A stretch of DNA of 14,579 nucleotides, from NCBI GenBank assembly GCA_964388965.1, contig CAYMCP010000081.1:1-14579 (forward strand), written 5' to 3'. The notes beneath the pieces were generated by a model. It did not search any database, was not told the DNA's origin, and worked only from the letters and a program-made list of their open reading frames with translations. A program made the translations under genes and the position numbers. Shown piece by piece: positions 6,137 to 14,579 of this stretch. How positions within the stretch are numbered: the first letter of the stretch is position 1; every line of letters begins with the position of its first letter. This DNA is from Albibeggiatoa sp964388965 (GTDB lineage Bacteria > Pseudomonadota > Gammaproteobacteria > Beggiatoales > Beggiatoaceae).

Positions 6137-8113
6137 ATGTCAACTCAACTCACACTCCAACAAGCCCTACAACTCGCTGCGCAATCTCTGCAAAAAGGGG
6201 AATTGCAGCAGGCAGAGCAGTTATGTCGGCAGGTTTTGCAAGTTATGCCAAATGAGCCTAATGCGTTACATTTATTGGGTGGCGTGGCTTATCATACCAA
6301 GAATTATCAAGATGCAATTCAACTCATTGAACAAGCTATCAATATTAATCCTGATTTATTTGATGCTTATTATAATTTAGCATCAATTTATCAATCATTA
6401 AAAGAGTTTGAATTGGCTGTTGCATGGTACGAAAAAGGATTTTCTAAATTATTTCAATTAGATAATACTTTAAATATAGAAATATTGATTAGTTTAATGA
6501 TTCAGATACATCCTGAAAAATGGCAAGATTATGTGAAGCATTTTATCAATTATGCAAATTGTTTGTATCAAATAGGCATACTGCAAAAAATGACCACTTT
6601 AGCACAGCTAATACAGAATATTAATTGGCAGCATGAGAATGAGGTGCGATTTGTAGTTTTAACATTATTACAAGTTTTAAAATTTGATAAATTAACGGCA
6701 AGAGATTGGAATGTTATTGTTTTTGAACAAGTTGCTTTACCTTGTATGAAACAAGCCTTAGCATGTAATTATTATGAATTAGGGTTTAATTTAGAAGGTT
6801 ATATTTATAATCATTATGTCAAACAAAAAGAAACCGAAGAAAATTTTAGAACCTGTTTTAATCAATGGGTAAATGAAATGTGTGCAGCAGGGCGGCGAGT
6901 ACAAGCAACTTTGCCTCCATTAGATAAATCAGTACTGCATGATAATGTGCCTACAATCGGTTTTTTTATTCATAATGCCAGCTTGTTGGCGCATATTGAA
7001 GTCATGTTGAATATGTTAGAAGGATTATCGCAATTAGAAGAAAAGCCTTTTAAACCAATTGTTTATGCTTTTGGTGGGTATCATGAGGGGATGTTGGCGC
7101 GTTGTCAGAAAATTGGTGTGCCTGTGGTTTTTTTTGCCCAAACTTGTAGTAGTAAGGAAACTTATGCCAGATTACTGTTCCTACGTGAGCAAGTTATCAA
7201 GGATGGCGTGTCTGCGTTGGTATGGATTAGCTTGGCAACCATGATGCCTTTTGCATTTAGTATGCGGGTTGCGCCCGTGCAAATTTGGTGGGCAATGAAA
7301 TATCATGGGCTTGAGTTTGAGGATATTGATGGATATGTGACGGGTTCTAGCAGCGGAGAATATAAAAAGTTTGGCAATAAAGTCTGGCGGACTGGCAGCT
7401 TGGGTAGAACAGATTGGTATATTCATGAGTTGCAAACTGAGGCTCAGGCTATCCGACAGCGTTACCGAAAGCAGTTTGATATGATTTTAGGAGTGATGGG
7501 TAGGGAAGAAATATTGGATAGCCCACCATTTATTGAAACAATTAGTAAAATATTAAAGAGATACCCCAAAGTTGCTTTTTTATGGACAGGTCGGCATCAG
7601 TTGGCTTCGATTCAAACTATTTTTGATAAACACCGAGTTAGTGGGCAGTGTTTTTTCATTGGTTGGGTTAATACAAGATTGTACGCACAAGTTTTTGATG
7701 TTTTTCTGGATTCTTTTCCATTTCCTTGTGGATTTACTGCTTTTGAAACAGCCGCAGCAGCTAAACCAGTAGTATTATATTCTTGTAAGGAATCTTATGA
7801 AACTGGATTAGTAAGCAATATTTCTCCTATCCTATATAACCAAGTTGGCACTGAACGCGACAGGGAACTGATGGGGAGTATTTTTTATTCCGAAGAACAA
7901 AATTTCTATTTTTGCGCTACAAATCCAGATGAGTATTTTAATTATGCCTGTCAACTTATTGAGAGTGAGGATTTAAGGCAACGGGTTGGCTATGCTTATA
8001 GTCAATTTATTGAATGTTTCTTTGCAAATATAAAAAAAATGGCTTCAACCTATGCTGTTCACTTTTTGGATATTATAAATGAAGCTAAGAACATATCTAA
8101 CTACGATAAATGA
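6137..8113 (+). CDS. TPR-repeat protein with SPINDLY/GT41-like glycosyltransferase region
   Basis: A 658-residue protein. The N-terminus has about three TPRs: GELQQAEQLCRQVLQVMPNE (~21-44), YHTKNYQDAIQLIEQAININ (~52-75) and YYNLASIYQSLKEFELAVAW (~77-105). After a helical middle, the region from ~270 is a GT-B-like fold. Near residues 523-545, FLDSFPFPCGFTAFETAAAA followed by KPVVLY corresponds to the nucleotide-sugar site of OGT/SPINDLY-type enzymes (usually DTFPYNGGTTT…). These transfer a sugar to protein or glycan in the cytoplasm; donor and acceptor are not predictable. There is no Shine-Dalgarno: AT-rich sequence lies just after the DUF29 stop. The 5' end of this gene is the source type for the repeats at 2775, 3512, 4364 and 5498. 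No signal peptide or membrane segment. Confidence 0.75.
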   Translation: MSTQLTLQQALQLAAQSLQKGELQQAEQLCRQVLQVMPNEPNALHLLGGVAYHTKNYQDAIQLIEQAININPDLFDAYYNLASIYQSLKEFELAVAWYEKGFSKLFQLDNTLNIEILISLMIQIHPEKWQDYVKHFINYANCLYQIGILQKMTTLAQLIQNINWQHENEVRFVVLTLLQVLKFDKLTARDWNVIVFEQVALPCMKQALACNYYELGFNLEGYIYNHYVKQKETEENFRTCFNQWVNEMCAAGRRVQATLPPLDKSVLHDNVPTIGFFIHNASLLAHIEVMLNMLEGLSQLEEKPFKPIVYAFGGYHEGMLARCQKIGVPVVFFAQTCSSKETYARLLFLREQVIKDGVSALVWISLATMMPFAFSMRVAPVQIWWAMKYHGLEFEDIDGYVTGSSSGEYKKFGNKVWRTGSLGRTDWYIHELQTEAQAIRQRYRKQFDMILGVMGREEILDSPPFIETISKILKRYPKVAFLWTGRHQLASIQTIFDKHRVSGQCFFIGWVNTRLYAQVFDVFLDSFPFPCGFTAFETAAAAKPVVLYSCKESYETGLVSNISPILYNQVGTERDRELMGSIFYSEEQNFYFCATNPDEYFNYACQLIESEDLRQRVGYAYSQFIECFFANIKKMASTYAVHFLDIINEAKNISNYDK

Positions 8114-8122
8114 GATTCTGAT

Positions 8123-9250
8123 ATGCCCAAGAAAATGGATTTAATTTCGAAACTGCGCCAAGAATTTGTAATTGATAAAGTGCGAAATATCGACTGGTCT
8201 ATAGGAAGTGATATGCCGTTGATTGTAGAGCTGGACACGACTGAGGCTTGTGACTTGGCTTGTCCGGGTTGTATCAGTGAGGACATTATGAAAACTAATA
8301 ATAGATTCACGAATGAGCGACTAATGAAGCTTGGTCAGGAATTTTACGAGAACGGTATTAAAGGCGTTATTTTGATTGGAGGTGGAGAACCTTTGGCGCA
8401 CCCGGCGATAGGTGATTTTATGCAATACCTAGGGGGGCATGATATTCATATTGGCATCACAACTAACGGTACTTTTATCAACAGGTACTTAGGACAAATA
8501 GCGCAGTATTCAAGCTGGACACGAGTGTCAATGGATGCTGGTACTGATAAAACATTTAGATTATTGAGACCTTCAAAAGGTGGAAAATCAAAATTTGGCC
8601 ACGTTGTGGAAAATATGATAGCACTCGCAAAAGTTAAAAAAGGTAAGTTGGGCTATTCATTTTTAATACAAACTGAGGCTGATGGTACGGGAGTTATTCC
8701 CAATGTGAGTGAGATTTACCAAGCTGCAAAACTTGCAAGGGATATCGGATGTGATTATTTTGAAGTTAAGCCTAGTTACCAGTTCAGAGATAATGTTGAT
8801 CATGCTTTGGTTAAGCATGACTCTAAGTTGATGCAGCAGGCAAAAGAGGAAATTTCTCGTTTGGATGAACTGGTTACAGATAATTTTGCAATATTAAAAG
8901 CTATCAATTTGGATTATTCGTTGGATGGCATGCAGAATTTGCAGCCAAAGGAGTATACCCATTGTCCCGTTGCTGAATTAAGAACATTAATTTGCCCGTC
9001 TGGTGTTTTTGTTTGTCCTTACTGGAGAGGCAAAGAAAAGATGAAGATTGGCGATGTTAATCATCAAACCCTGTTCGAAGTGTGGAGTGGGGAACTGCGT
9101 CGGGCGGTAATGAATAGGTTAAATCCGAGTAAAGACTGTACTTTTCATTGCCTAAGACACGAGTCCAATCTTGAAATTATCAATATGGTTAAACTTATTA
9201 ATAGTAAAGAAATTATTAAAATAGTGCCAGAATTTGATAGATTCATATAA
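8123..9250 (+). CDS. Radical SAM/SPASM enzyme
   Basis: A 375-residue radical SAM protein. The cluster motif is C43-x3-C47-x2-C50 (CDLACPGC), with the GGGEPLAHP motif near residue 90 for SAM binding. The C-terminal SPASM region has C281, C291, C298 (THCPVAE, LICPSGVFVCPYW), then C339 and C343 (CTFHC), sufficient for auxiliary clusters. It is longer than the radical SAM protein at 263 and not closely similar. The start ATG lies 9 nt after the TPR gene with only a weak GAGAT upstream. An aldehyde dehydrogenase follows after 27 nt. Substrate unknown; context suggests sugar or small-molecule tailoring. Confidence 0.9.
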   Translation: MPKKMDLISKLRQEFVIDKVRNIDWSIGSDMPLIVELDTTEACDLACPGCISEDIMKTNNRFTNERLMKLGQEFYENGIKGVILIGGGEPLAHPAIGDFMQYLGGHDIHIGITTNGTFINRYLGQIAQYSSWTRVSMDAGTDKTFRLLRPSKGGKSKFGHVVENMIALAKVKKGKLGYSFLIQTEADGTGVIPNVSEIYQAAKLARDIGCDYFEVKPSYQFRDNVDHALVKHDSKLMQQAKEEISRLDELVTDNFAILKAINLDYSLDGMQNLQPKEYTHCPVAELRTLICPSGVFVCPYWRGKEKMKIGDVNHQTLFEVWSGELRRAVMNRLNPSKDCTFHCLRHESNLEIINMVKLINSKEIIKIVPEFDRFI

Positions 9251-9277
9251 TTCAGATACAGGGGGAGAGGCCGCTAT

Positions 9278-10765
9278 ATGAATAGTATTCAAAAAAAAAT
9301 ACTGCAATTAGAAATTAAGAAACAGGCTTTTATTAATGGGCAATATGTCAATGCTAAGAGTGGCAAAATTATTCAAAAAATTAGCCCTGTCGATGGACGT
9401 GATTTATCTGGCATTAGTGCTTGTGATGCCACAGATATTGATATCGCAGTAAAATGTGCAAAAAAATCTTTTGATTCTAAGATATGGTTGAATAAATTAC
9501 CTATAGAAAAAAAGCATATTTTATTGAAACTTGCAGATTTAATGGAAATTCACAAAGAAGAATTGGCATTGCTTGATACATTAGAAACAGGACGTGCGTT
9601 TAAGAATTATTATTTTGATTCTATACCCAAATCTATTGAAGCATTGCGTTATTTCGCAGAAAGTATAGATAAATACTATGAACATGCTATACCGCCACGT
9701 CCAAATGCTTTTGCAACCATAACTAGAGAACCTTTGGGTGTAGTTGGACTAATCACGCCTTGGAATGATCCTTTGGTTGTTGCTACTTGGAAGTTTGCTC
9801 CTGCGTTATTGATGGGAAATTCTATTATCCTCAAGCCTGCTGAACAATCTTCTTTTTCTATTTTACGTGTAGCTCAACTTGCACAAGAAGCTGGTATTCC
9901 TGATGGTGTGTTTAATGTTGTTACTGGTTTTGGAGAGGTTGCAGGAAAAGCTCTTGCGCTACATCTGGATGTTATGGGCATATTTTTCACGGGTTCGTCT
10001 GAGGTCGGTAAAAAAATCTTACAATATTCGGGGCAGTCTAACATGAAAAAAGTGGGTTTAGAGTGCGGGGGGAAAAGCCCATTTATTGTTTCCAAGTATT
10101 GTAAAAATTTAGCAAGGGCAGCGCAGGTATTAGCAAAAAATATTTTTTATAATCAAGGACAAATTTGTTCTGCGCCTTCAAGAGCTTTAGTAGATACTCA
10201 AATAAAAGATGAATTTATTGAGTTCCTAACTAAAGAGGCTGACAAATACATTCCTCAAAACCCTTTTGATATTGAAACTGAGGTTGGATGTGTTGTTAGC
10301 CAAGTACAACAAGAAAAAATTTTACGTTACATTGAGTTAGGGAAAAAAGAAGGGGCTACACTCATTTTACCTCAAATCAAAGAAAATGTAGGGTTTGATG
10401 GTATTTGTGTGAACCCTTCTATTTTTATTAACGTTTCCCCTCAATCAACTATTGCCCAAGAAGAAATTTTTGGTCCTGTTCTGGCTGTCATTGAAGTATC
10501 ATCTATGCGAGAAGCCATTGATATTGCCAATAATTCAAAATATGGTTTAGCCGCCTCTATTTGGACGGATGATTTAAGCGAAGCTTACCAAGTTTCTCAT
10601 GAATTACAAGCGGGTGTTGTTCACATTAATAGTTATGGCGATGATGATAATACAGTTCCTTTCGGTGGTATTAAAGAGTCAGGAATTGGTAAAGATAAGT
10701 CTATATATGCTTTTGATGAATATAGCTATTTAAAAACAACGTGGACTCATTTTGACAATTTATAA
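9278..10765 (+). CDS. NAD(P)-dependent aldehyde dehydrogenase
   Basis: A 495-residue ALDH-superfamily enzyme that oxidises an aldehyde to a carboxylate. All catalytic elements are present: N163 (TPWNDP), K186 (ILKPAEQ), FTGSSEVGKKI cofactor loop, general base E262 (GLECGGKSPF) and nucleophile C297 (NQGQICSAPSR). EEIFGPVLAVIE and PFGGIKESGIGKD mark the oligomer/C-terminal region. The KPAE motif is usual for NAD-preferring members. Length matches the family (~490-500). A strong GGGGGAG precedes the ATG by ~12 nt. The natural substrate is unknown; placement between radical SAM and FkbM/ATP-grasp genes suggests it makes a carboxyl group for the pathway. Confidence 0.95.
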   Translation: MNSIQKKILQLEIKKQAFINGQYVNAKSGKIIQKISPVDGRDLSGISACDATDIDIAVKCAKKSFDSKIWLNKLPIEKKHILLKLADLMEIHKEELALLDTLETGRAFKNYYFDSIPKSIEALRYFAESIDKYYEHAIPPRPNAFATITREPLGVVGLITPWNDPLVVATWKFAPALLMGNSIILKPAEQSSFSILRVAQLAQEAGIPDGVFNVVTGFGEVAGKALALHLDVMGIFFTGSSEVGKKILQYSGQSNMKKVGLECGGKSPFIVSKYCKNLARAAQVLAKNIFYNQGQICSAPSRALVDTQIKDEFIEFLTKEADKYIPQNPFDIETEVGCVVSQVQQEKILRYIELGKKEGATLILPQIKENVGFDGICVNPSIFINVSPQSTIAQEEIFGPVLAVIEVSSMREAIDIANNSKYGLAASIWTDDLSEAYQVSHELQAGVVHINSYGDDDNTVPFGGIKESGIGKDKSIYAFDEYSYLKTTWTHFDNL

Positions 10766-10773
10766 ACCTTAAT

Positions 10774-10780
10774 AAGGAGA
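10774..10780 (+). promoter_or_regulatory. Shine-Dalgarno for the GTG start at 10787
   Basis: AAGGAGA, 6 nt before GTG at 10787. It supports GTG initiation of the FkbM gene; the next in-frame ATG has nothing comparable. Confidence 0.75.
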
Positions 10781-10786
10781 TGCTTA

Positions 10787-11879
10787 GTGAACATTCTTAA
10801 TTGTATTACTCAAAAGAGAGCTTTTTTTATGGAAAAGGTTGATGAACTTAAACGGCATCCTTTGATTTTATATGGGGCTGGTATAACTGCAAGTCATTGG
10901 TATAATTTGTTGTCAAAACAAAATATATCTGTAGCAGAGGTTGTTGTGGACGAAAAGTATTATTCAGAAGAAGTTTATTTTATGGGAAAAAAAGTAAAAA
11001 TTTTTAGAGAAATTTCACAAGAGTATAATATATTTAATGTATTTGTAGCCTTCTTTGTAAATGATGCCTCACGCATCAATAGAGCTCTCGGAAATACAAA
11101 AGGAGTTAGCAAAGTTTATCATTTTGATGATCCACCTGCGTTTGCTGGCGAAATGTGCTTATATACCTACAGCTATATTGTGAGTAATTTAGGCTATTAT
11201 AATCAACTATATACTCAACTTTATGATGAATTATCAAGAAAAATTATGTGCGGTTTTATTAACCAGAGAATTAGCCAAAGATTTGGTTTCTTAGATGAGT
11301 TATGGTCTGATAATGCCTATAACCCAGAGGATATTTTTGAATATAGTCATAGTGAAGTTTTTGTTGATTGCGGTGCATTTAATGGCGATACAATAAAAAG
11401 CCTTATTAAAAATATTAAGGGGGGGGGTAAATTATATTTATGCTTTTGAGCCAAACCCTCAAAATTTTTCTGAGTTGCAAATTTTACAAAAATCAATTGA
11501 AAATCTCATTTGTATCAACAAGGGAGTATGGGATAAAAAATGTACATTAAGTTTTGGTGATTTTGGAGCACTCAATAATGGTGCAATCCAGGAAAAGGGA
11601 GGATTGTTAATTGATACAGATACGATTGACAATGTTTTACAAGGTGATCGAGTTTCATATATCAAAATGGATATAGAAGGTGCTGAGTTAAATGCCTTGG
11701 TAGGAGCAAAAAATACGATTATGAAATATAAACCTAAATTGGCTATTTGCGTCTATCACAAAATAGATGATTTAATTAAAATCCCGTGCTACGTAAAAAG
11801 TCTTGTTCCTGAATATAAACTTTATCTAAGAGTGCATAGTACACATACTAAAGAACTTGTACTTTATGCAACAACATAG
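10787..11879 (+). pseudogene. FkbM methyltransferase, frameshifted in a G9 tract
   Basis: Frame one (GTG 10787 to TGA 11447-11449) holds an N-terminal Rossmann-like domain (LILYGAGITASHWYNLL, ~27-43) and the FkbM SAM motif VFVDCGAFNGDT (~191-201). It then terminates just past nine G. Frame two, readable from the G tract to TAA 11877-11879, begins YIYAFEPNPQNF and continues with the conserved YIKMDIEGAELNALVGA and KPKLAICVYHK blocks. With eight G the two join seamlessly (IKGGVNYIYAFEPNP). FkbM enzymes O-methylate sugars or natural products. As sequenced only a 220-residue truncated protein is made. It may be a true pseudogene, a phase-OFF state, or a homopolymer sequencing error. Confidence 0.85.
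11419..11427 (+). repeat. G9 homopolymer at the FkbM frameshift
   Basis: Nine consecutive G followed by TAAA. One G fewer restores the FkbM reading frame. It is the longest G run in the window and is matched by a G8 in the radical SAM gene at 350-357. Confidence 0.85.
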
Positions 11880-11922
11880 GTTTAGTGCGAGAGGAAAGGC
11901 TACAAAGCCCAACATTTATACT

Positions 11923-11927
11923 AGGAG
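11923..11927 (+). promoter_or_regulatory. Shine-Dalgarno for the B12-radical SAM start
   Basis: AGGAG, 5 nt before ATG 11933. It selects MKVILIAPYM as the start rather than the in-frame upstream codon at 11885, which would add 16 unrelated residues. Confidence 0.75.
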
Positions 11928-11932
11928 TTAAT

Positions 11933-13327
11933 ATGAAAGTGATTCTAATTGCCCCATATATGGAAAACTCTGATAAAAAAAGAAATGACTTTTTGCCATC
12001 AGGTGCTTTGCTTTGTCTTGCTTCTGTTCTTCGTGAAGCAGGACATGAACCTATTTTGCTTGATCTTAATAATCGTGTTGTACATACCCAAGAAAATCCG
12101 TCACAATATTGTGTTTCTAAAATATTAGAAACGTTAGATATTGAAAAACCAGGATTAGTAGGTATTTCTTTCCTATTTTCAGGTTTTATTGATGCAGCAC
12201 GTAAGTATGCAAAAGCTATAAAAAAGGCAATGCCAGAAATTAAAATTATTACAGGTGGCATTCACGCAACAACTTATCCTAAACAAATTTTAACACATTG
12301 CTCAGAATTTGATTATATTGCATTAGGTGAAGGTGAAGTTCAAATTGTTAAGGTAGCAGAGGCACTAGAGCGTAATGATACCAGTGATTTTAATCAGATT
12401 AAGTCATTTGCATATCGAGATGAGCAAGGTGTTGTCCATATTAATGAAGCACGAGAATGGATAGATTATGCTTCTTTACCTATGCAAGCGTGGGATATGG
12501 TGAATTTTTCAGACTTTGAAATGGATTTAAGCCACTATTCAAATTTCAAAGGACACAAAATAAAAAATGTAGTGCCAGTTATATCGGAGAGAGGCTGTCC
12601 GTACAAATGTACGTTTTGTGACATGTATGTCGTACAAGGAAGAAAACTTAGAAGACGCAATGTGCAAAAATTTGTTGATGAATTAGAGTTTCTTGTAAAT
12701 GAATGCGGACAAAGATTTTTTACCTTTATGGATGATAATTTGACAGTTGATAACAAGCACATAATGGGTATATGTCAAGAAATTATCAAGCGACATTTGG
12801 ATATTCAATTTACTACATCAGGTGGGCTGGGAATGAACAGCTTGCGTACTGACGTTATTGACGCGATGGTTGAAGCAGGTATGACCTCTGCTCTATTAGC
12901 TCCTGAGCATGGTTCTGACTATATCCGTAATGATGTTATTAAAAAGGGTTTGGATAGAAAAACAATTTTCAAAGTAGTAGAAGACCTTAAAAAACATAGG
13001 GTCAGTCTTGCAGGTAACTGGATTATGGGGTTTCCAGAAGATACGAATGAAACACTTCAGGAAATGCAGGATATGATAGATGATCTCCAACTAGACCGAA
13101 ATTGGGTTGGCACAATTATTCCGTTTCCAGGTACGCCAATATTTGAACAATGTGTTCGAGACAATCTGTTTATTGAAGATATAGATATTGAAAACCTTTG
13201 GCAAGTTCCAATGCGAGCTCATCAAAGTGGTTCTGTTATCAAACCATATAACATGTCAATCGAAGAATTACAAGTTTGGCGTGAAAAGTTTATTAATATT
13301 CGATTTAAATACTTACGAAAACTATAG
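11933..13327 (+). CDS. B12-binding-domain radical SAM protein
   Basis: A 464-residue protein. Residues 1-~140 form a cobalamin-binding-type Rossmann domain (SGALLCLASVLREAGHEPIL, then LVGISFLFSGF and IITGGIHATTYP, ending YIALGEGE). The radical SAM core has C222-x3-C226-x2-C229 (CPYKCTFCDMY), followed by MDDNLTVD and GLDRKTIFK elements. This architecture (BchE/HpnP/methylase-type family) is used for C-methylation, ring closures and rearrangements. Many members, like this one, lack an obvious DxHxxG lower-ligand motif, so B12 need not be base-off His-bound. The next gene begins 2 nt after its stop. Substrate unknown. Confidence 0.9.
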   Translation: MKVILIAPYMENSDKKRNDFLPSGALLCLASVLREAGHEPILLDLNNRVVHTQENPSQYCVSKILETLDIEKPGLVGISFLFSGFIDAARKYAKAIKKAMPEIKIITGGIHATTYPKQILTHCSEFDYIALGEGEVQIVKVAEALERNDTSDFNQIKSFAYRDEQGVVHINEAREWIDYASLPMQAWDMVNFSDFEMDLSHYSNFKGHKIKNVVPVISERGCPYKCTFCDMYVVQGRKLRRRNVQKFVDELEFLVNECGQRFFTFMDDNLTVDNKHIMGICQEIIKRHLDIQFTTSGGLGMNSLRTDVIDAMVEAGMTSALLAPEHGSDYIRNDVIKKGLDRKTIFKVVEDLKKHRVSLAGNWIMGFPEDTNETLQEMQDMIDDLQLDRNWVGTIIPFPGTPIFEQCVRDNLFIEDIDIENLWQVPMRAHQSGSVIKPYNMSIEELQVWREKFINIRFKYLRKL

Positions 13328-13329
13328 AA

Positions 13330-14523
13330 ATGATAGCACAAGAAAATAATAAAAGGCTATTGATACTAAATGGTAGTCATTCTGAAATTCCTTTAATTCA
13401 GGCTGCAAAAAAAATAGGTTTTCATGTTGTAACTACAGGTAATGTAGCTCGATTAATTGGTCATAATTATTCTGATGAATACTATTCTGCTGATTTCTCA
13501 GATAAGGATGCTATTTTAAACCTTTGTCAGCAACTTAAAATTGATCATATTTGCTCAAGTGCAAACGATTTTGGAGCAATAACGGCAGCTTATGTAGCTG
13601 AAAAATTAGGACTATCTGGGCATGACTCCTATCAAACAGCATTAACAATCCACCATAAAGATTTGTTTAAAAAATTTGCACTTCAATATGATATTCCTAC
13701 TCCTTATGCAGAAAGTTTTGAGGATAAAGATATAGCTATCAATTCATTAAATAATTATCACTTTCCTGTTATTATTAAACCTGTAGATATGACTGGTGGA
13801 AAAGGTGTTTCAAAGGTTAGTGATAAAGAAGTCTATATTGATGCTGTGAAACATGCTTTTAATATATCAAAAGCAAAGCGTATTGTAATTGAGGAGTTTG
13901 TAGAAGGAACTCAGCATAGCTTTAGTACATTCATTTTAAATGAAAAAGTTGTTTTTTATTTTAGTGATAATGAATATTCATATTTGAATCCTTTTTTAGT
14001 GAGTACTTCGGCAGCTCCAGCAACAAATATAAAAGAAACAGTTAATAGTTTAATTGAAGTGATGGAAAAAGTAGCTAAGTTACTTTCTTTAACTGACGGT
14101 GTACTTCATGCTCAATATATATACCATAATGGGAAATTTCAAATTATTGAAATAACAAGACGTTGTTCTGGTGATTTATATCCCCACCCTGTTAATTATG
14201 CTACAGGACTTGATTGGGCAGAATGGATAGTGAAGGCAGAAACGGGGATAAATTGCTCGGATTTTCCTGTTGTTACCCAAGTTGGTTATTGTGGCAGACA
14301 TTGCATTATGGGGTCTAAAAATGGCGTAATTAAGAATGTTTTTTTTTCAGATGAAATAAAATTAAATATCTATGGTCAGTTAGCTTGGTGGAAAGAGGGT
14401 AATGTTATTACTGATTATTTGACTGAGAAATTGGGTGTATGTTTTTTTCGCTTTGACTCAATGGACGAAATGCTACATAAAATGAACTATATAAATTCAC
14501 ACATAAAAGTGGAATATATGTAA
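13330..14523 (+). CDS. ATP-grasp ligase
   Basis: A 397-residue ATP-grasp enzyme. A pre-ATP-grasp domain (LLILNGSHSEIPLIQAAKKI, ~9-28; SSANDFGAITAAY near 78-90) is followed by the ATP-binding part with K150 (IIKPVDMTGGKGVSKV, a P-loop-like glycine stretch) and IEEFVEGTQHSF. The Mg-binding block is IIEITRRCSGDLYPHP, where E274 is kept and the usual N of E-x-N is T. The family activates a carboxylate as an acyl-phosphate and couples it to an amine or thiol. It would fit with the ALDH upstream as a source of the carboxylate (inference). It overlaps almost directly with the B12-radical SAM gene and has no strong Shine-Dalgarno, suggesting coupling. Confidence 0.9.
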   Translation: MIAQENNKRLLILNGSHSEIPLIQAAKKIGFHVVTTGNVARLIGHNYSDEYYSADFSDKDAILNLCQQLKIDHICSSANDFGAITAAYVAEKLGLSGHDSYQTALTIHHKDLFKKFALQYDIPTPYAESFEDKDIAINSLNNYHFPVIIKPVDMTGGKGVSKVSDKEVYIDAVKHAFNISKAKRIVIEEFVEGTQHSFSTFILNEKVVFYFSDNEYSYLNPFLVSTSAAPATNIKETVNSLIEVMEKVAKLLSLTDGVLHAQYIYHNGKFQIIEITRRCSGDLYPHPVNYATGLDWAEWIVKAETGINCSDFPVVTQVGYCGRHCIMGSKNGVIKNVFFSDEIKLNIYGQLAWWKEGNVITDYLTEKLGVCFFRFDSMDEMLHKMNYINSHIKVEYM

Positions 14524-14579
14524 ATATATAGAACCGATTTGAAATCTAAGAAATATGTTAAACTTTGAAGTTGAGTCAA

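Noticed and set aside
2775..6202. CRISPR array or integron cassette array
   Set aside because: Repeats are of unequal length, unevenly spaced by whole genes, and derive from a coding 5' end. I see no regular spacers, attC-like folding sites or integrase gene.
2775..6202. Insertion sequence or transposon
   Set aside because: No transposase frame, terminal inverted repeats or target-site duplications could be recognised around the repeated segments.
8432..8437. G6 runs at 8432-8437 and 10067-10072 as further phase-variation sites
   Set aside because: Both are in frame and too short to be convincing slippage tracts compared with G8/G9.
11420..11450. Programmed ribosomal frameshift at the G9 run
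   Set aside because: Slippage on poly-G is conceivable, but no downstream stimulator was evident and a one-base length change explains it more simply.

Overview
The window is AT-rich bacterial chromosome, and every convincing gene is on the + strand. The gene mix is a glucose-1-phosphate cytidylyltransferase, TPR-glycosyltransferase, several radical SAM enzymes, an FkbM methyltransferase, paired DUF29 genes and many small antitoxin/PIN modules. It most resembles the large filamentous sulfur-oxidising gammaproteobacteria (Beggiatoa/Thiomargarita-like). That assignment is inference: there is no rRNA or other phylogenetic marker here. The region looks like a surface-polysaccharide or specialised-metabolite locus interrupted by an accessory patch.

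Layout. (1) 1-2054: a C-terminal scrap of an unknown gene, a SPASM-like radical SAM protein containing a G8 tract, and rfbF, which makes CDP-glucose. (2) 2055-4965: a graveyard of toxin-antitoxin modules. Four two-gene units can be read (MntA/HepT, and three antitoxin/PIN pairs). In each, the antitoxin-side frame is open and the toxin-side frame is broken: HepT is cut after 6 codons, PIN-1 has a deletion plus frameshift, PIN-2 has one in-frame TAA, and PIN-3 is truncated. (3) 4960-6202: a tandem duplication of a unit consisting of a DUF29 gene plus the 5' end of a TPR gene. The first 217 bp of the two copies are identical and the rest is clearly diverged. (4) 5664-14523: a run of closely spaced genes: DUF29, TPR-glycosyltransferase, radical SAM/SPASM, aldehyde dehydrogenase, FkbM methyltransferase (frameshifted in a G9 tract), B12-binding radical SAM, and ATP-grasp ligase. 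Spacings of 2-53 nt suggest one transcription unit.

The most unusual structure is that pieces of the 5' end of the TPR gene (full copy from 6137) lie between the accessory modules at 2775, 3512, 4364 and 5498. Two toxin breakpoints (HepT near 2774, PIN-3 at 4959) coincide with the start of repeated sequence. The patch therefore reads as small cassettes punctuated by a recurrent TPR-gene leader, consistent with repeated recombination among TPR paralogues.

Working together (inference): RfbF supplies an activated sugar, and the TPR-glycosyltransferase transfers a sugar or modifies a protein or glycan. The radical SAM pair, ALDH, FkbM methyltransferase and ATP-grasp ligase could build and attach an unusual oxidised, methylated, amide-linked group. 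The two poly-G tracts (G8 at 350-357, G9 at 11419-11427) suggest possible phase variation of two decorating enzymes, although homopolymer sequencing error is the obvious alternative.
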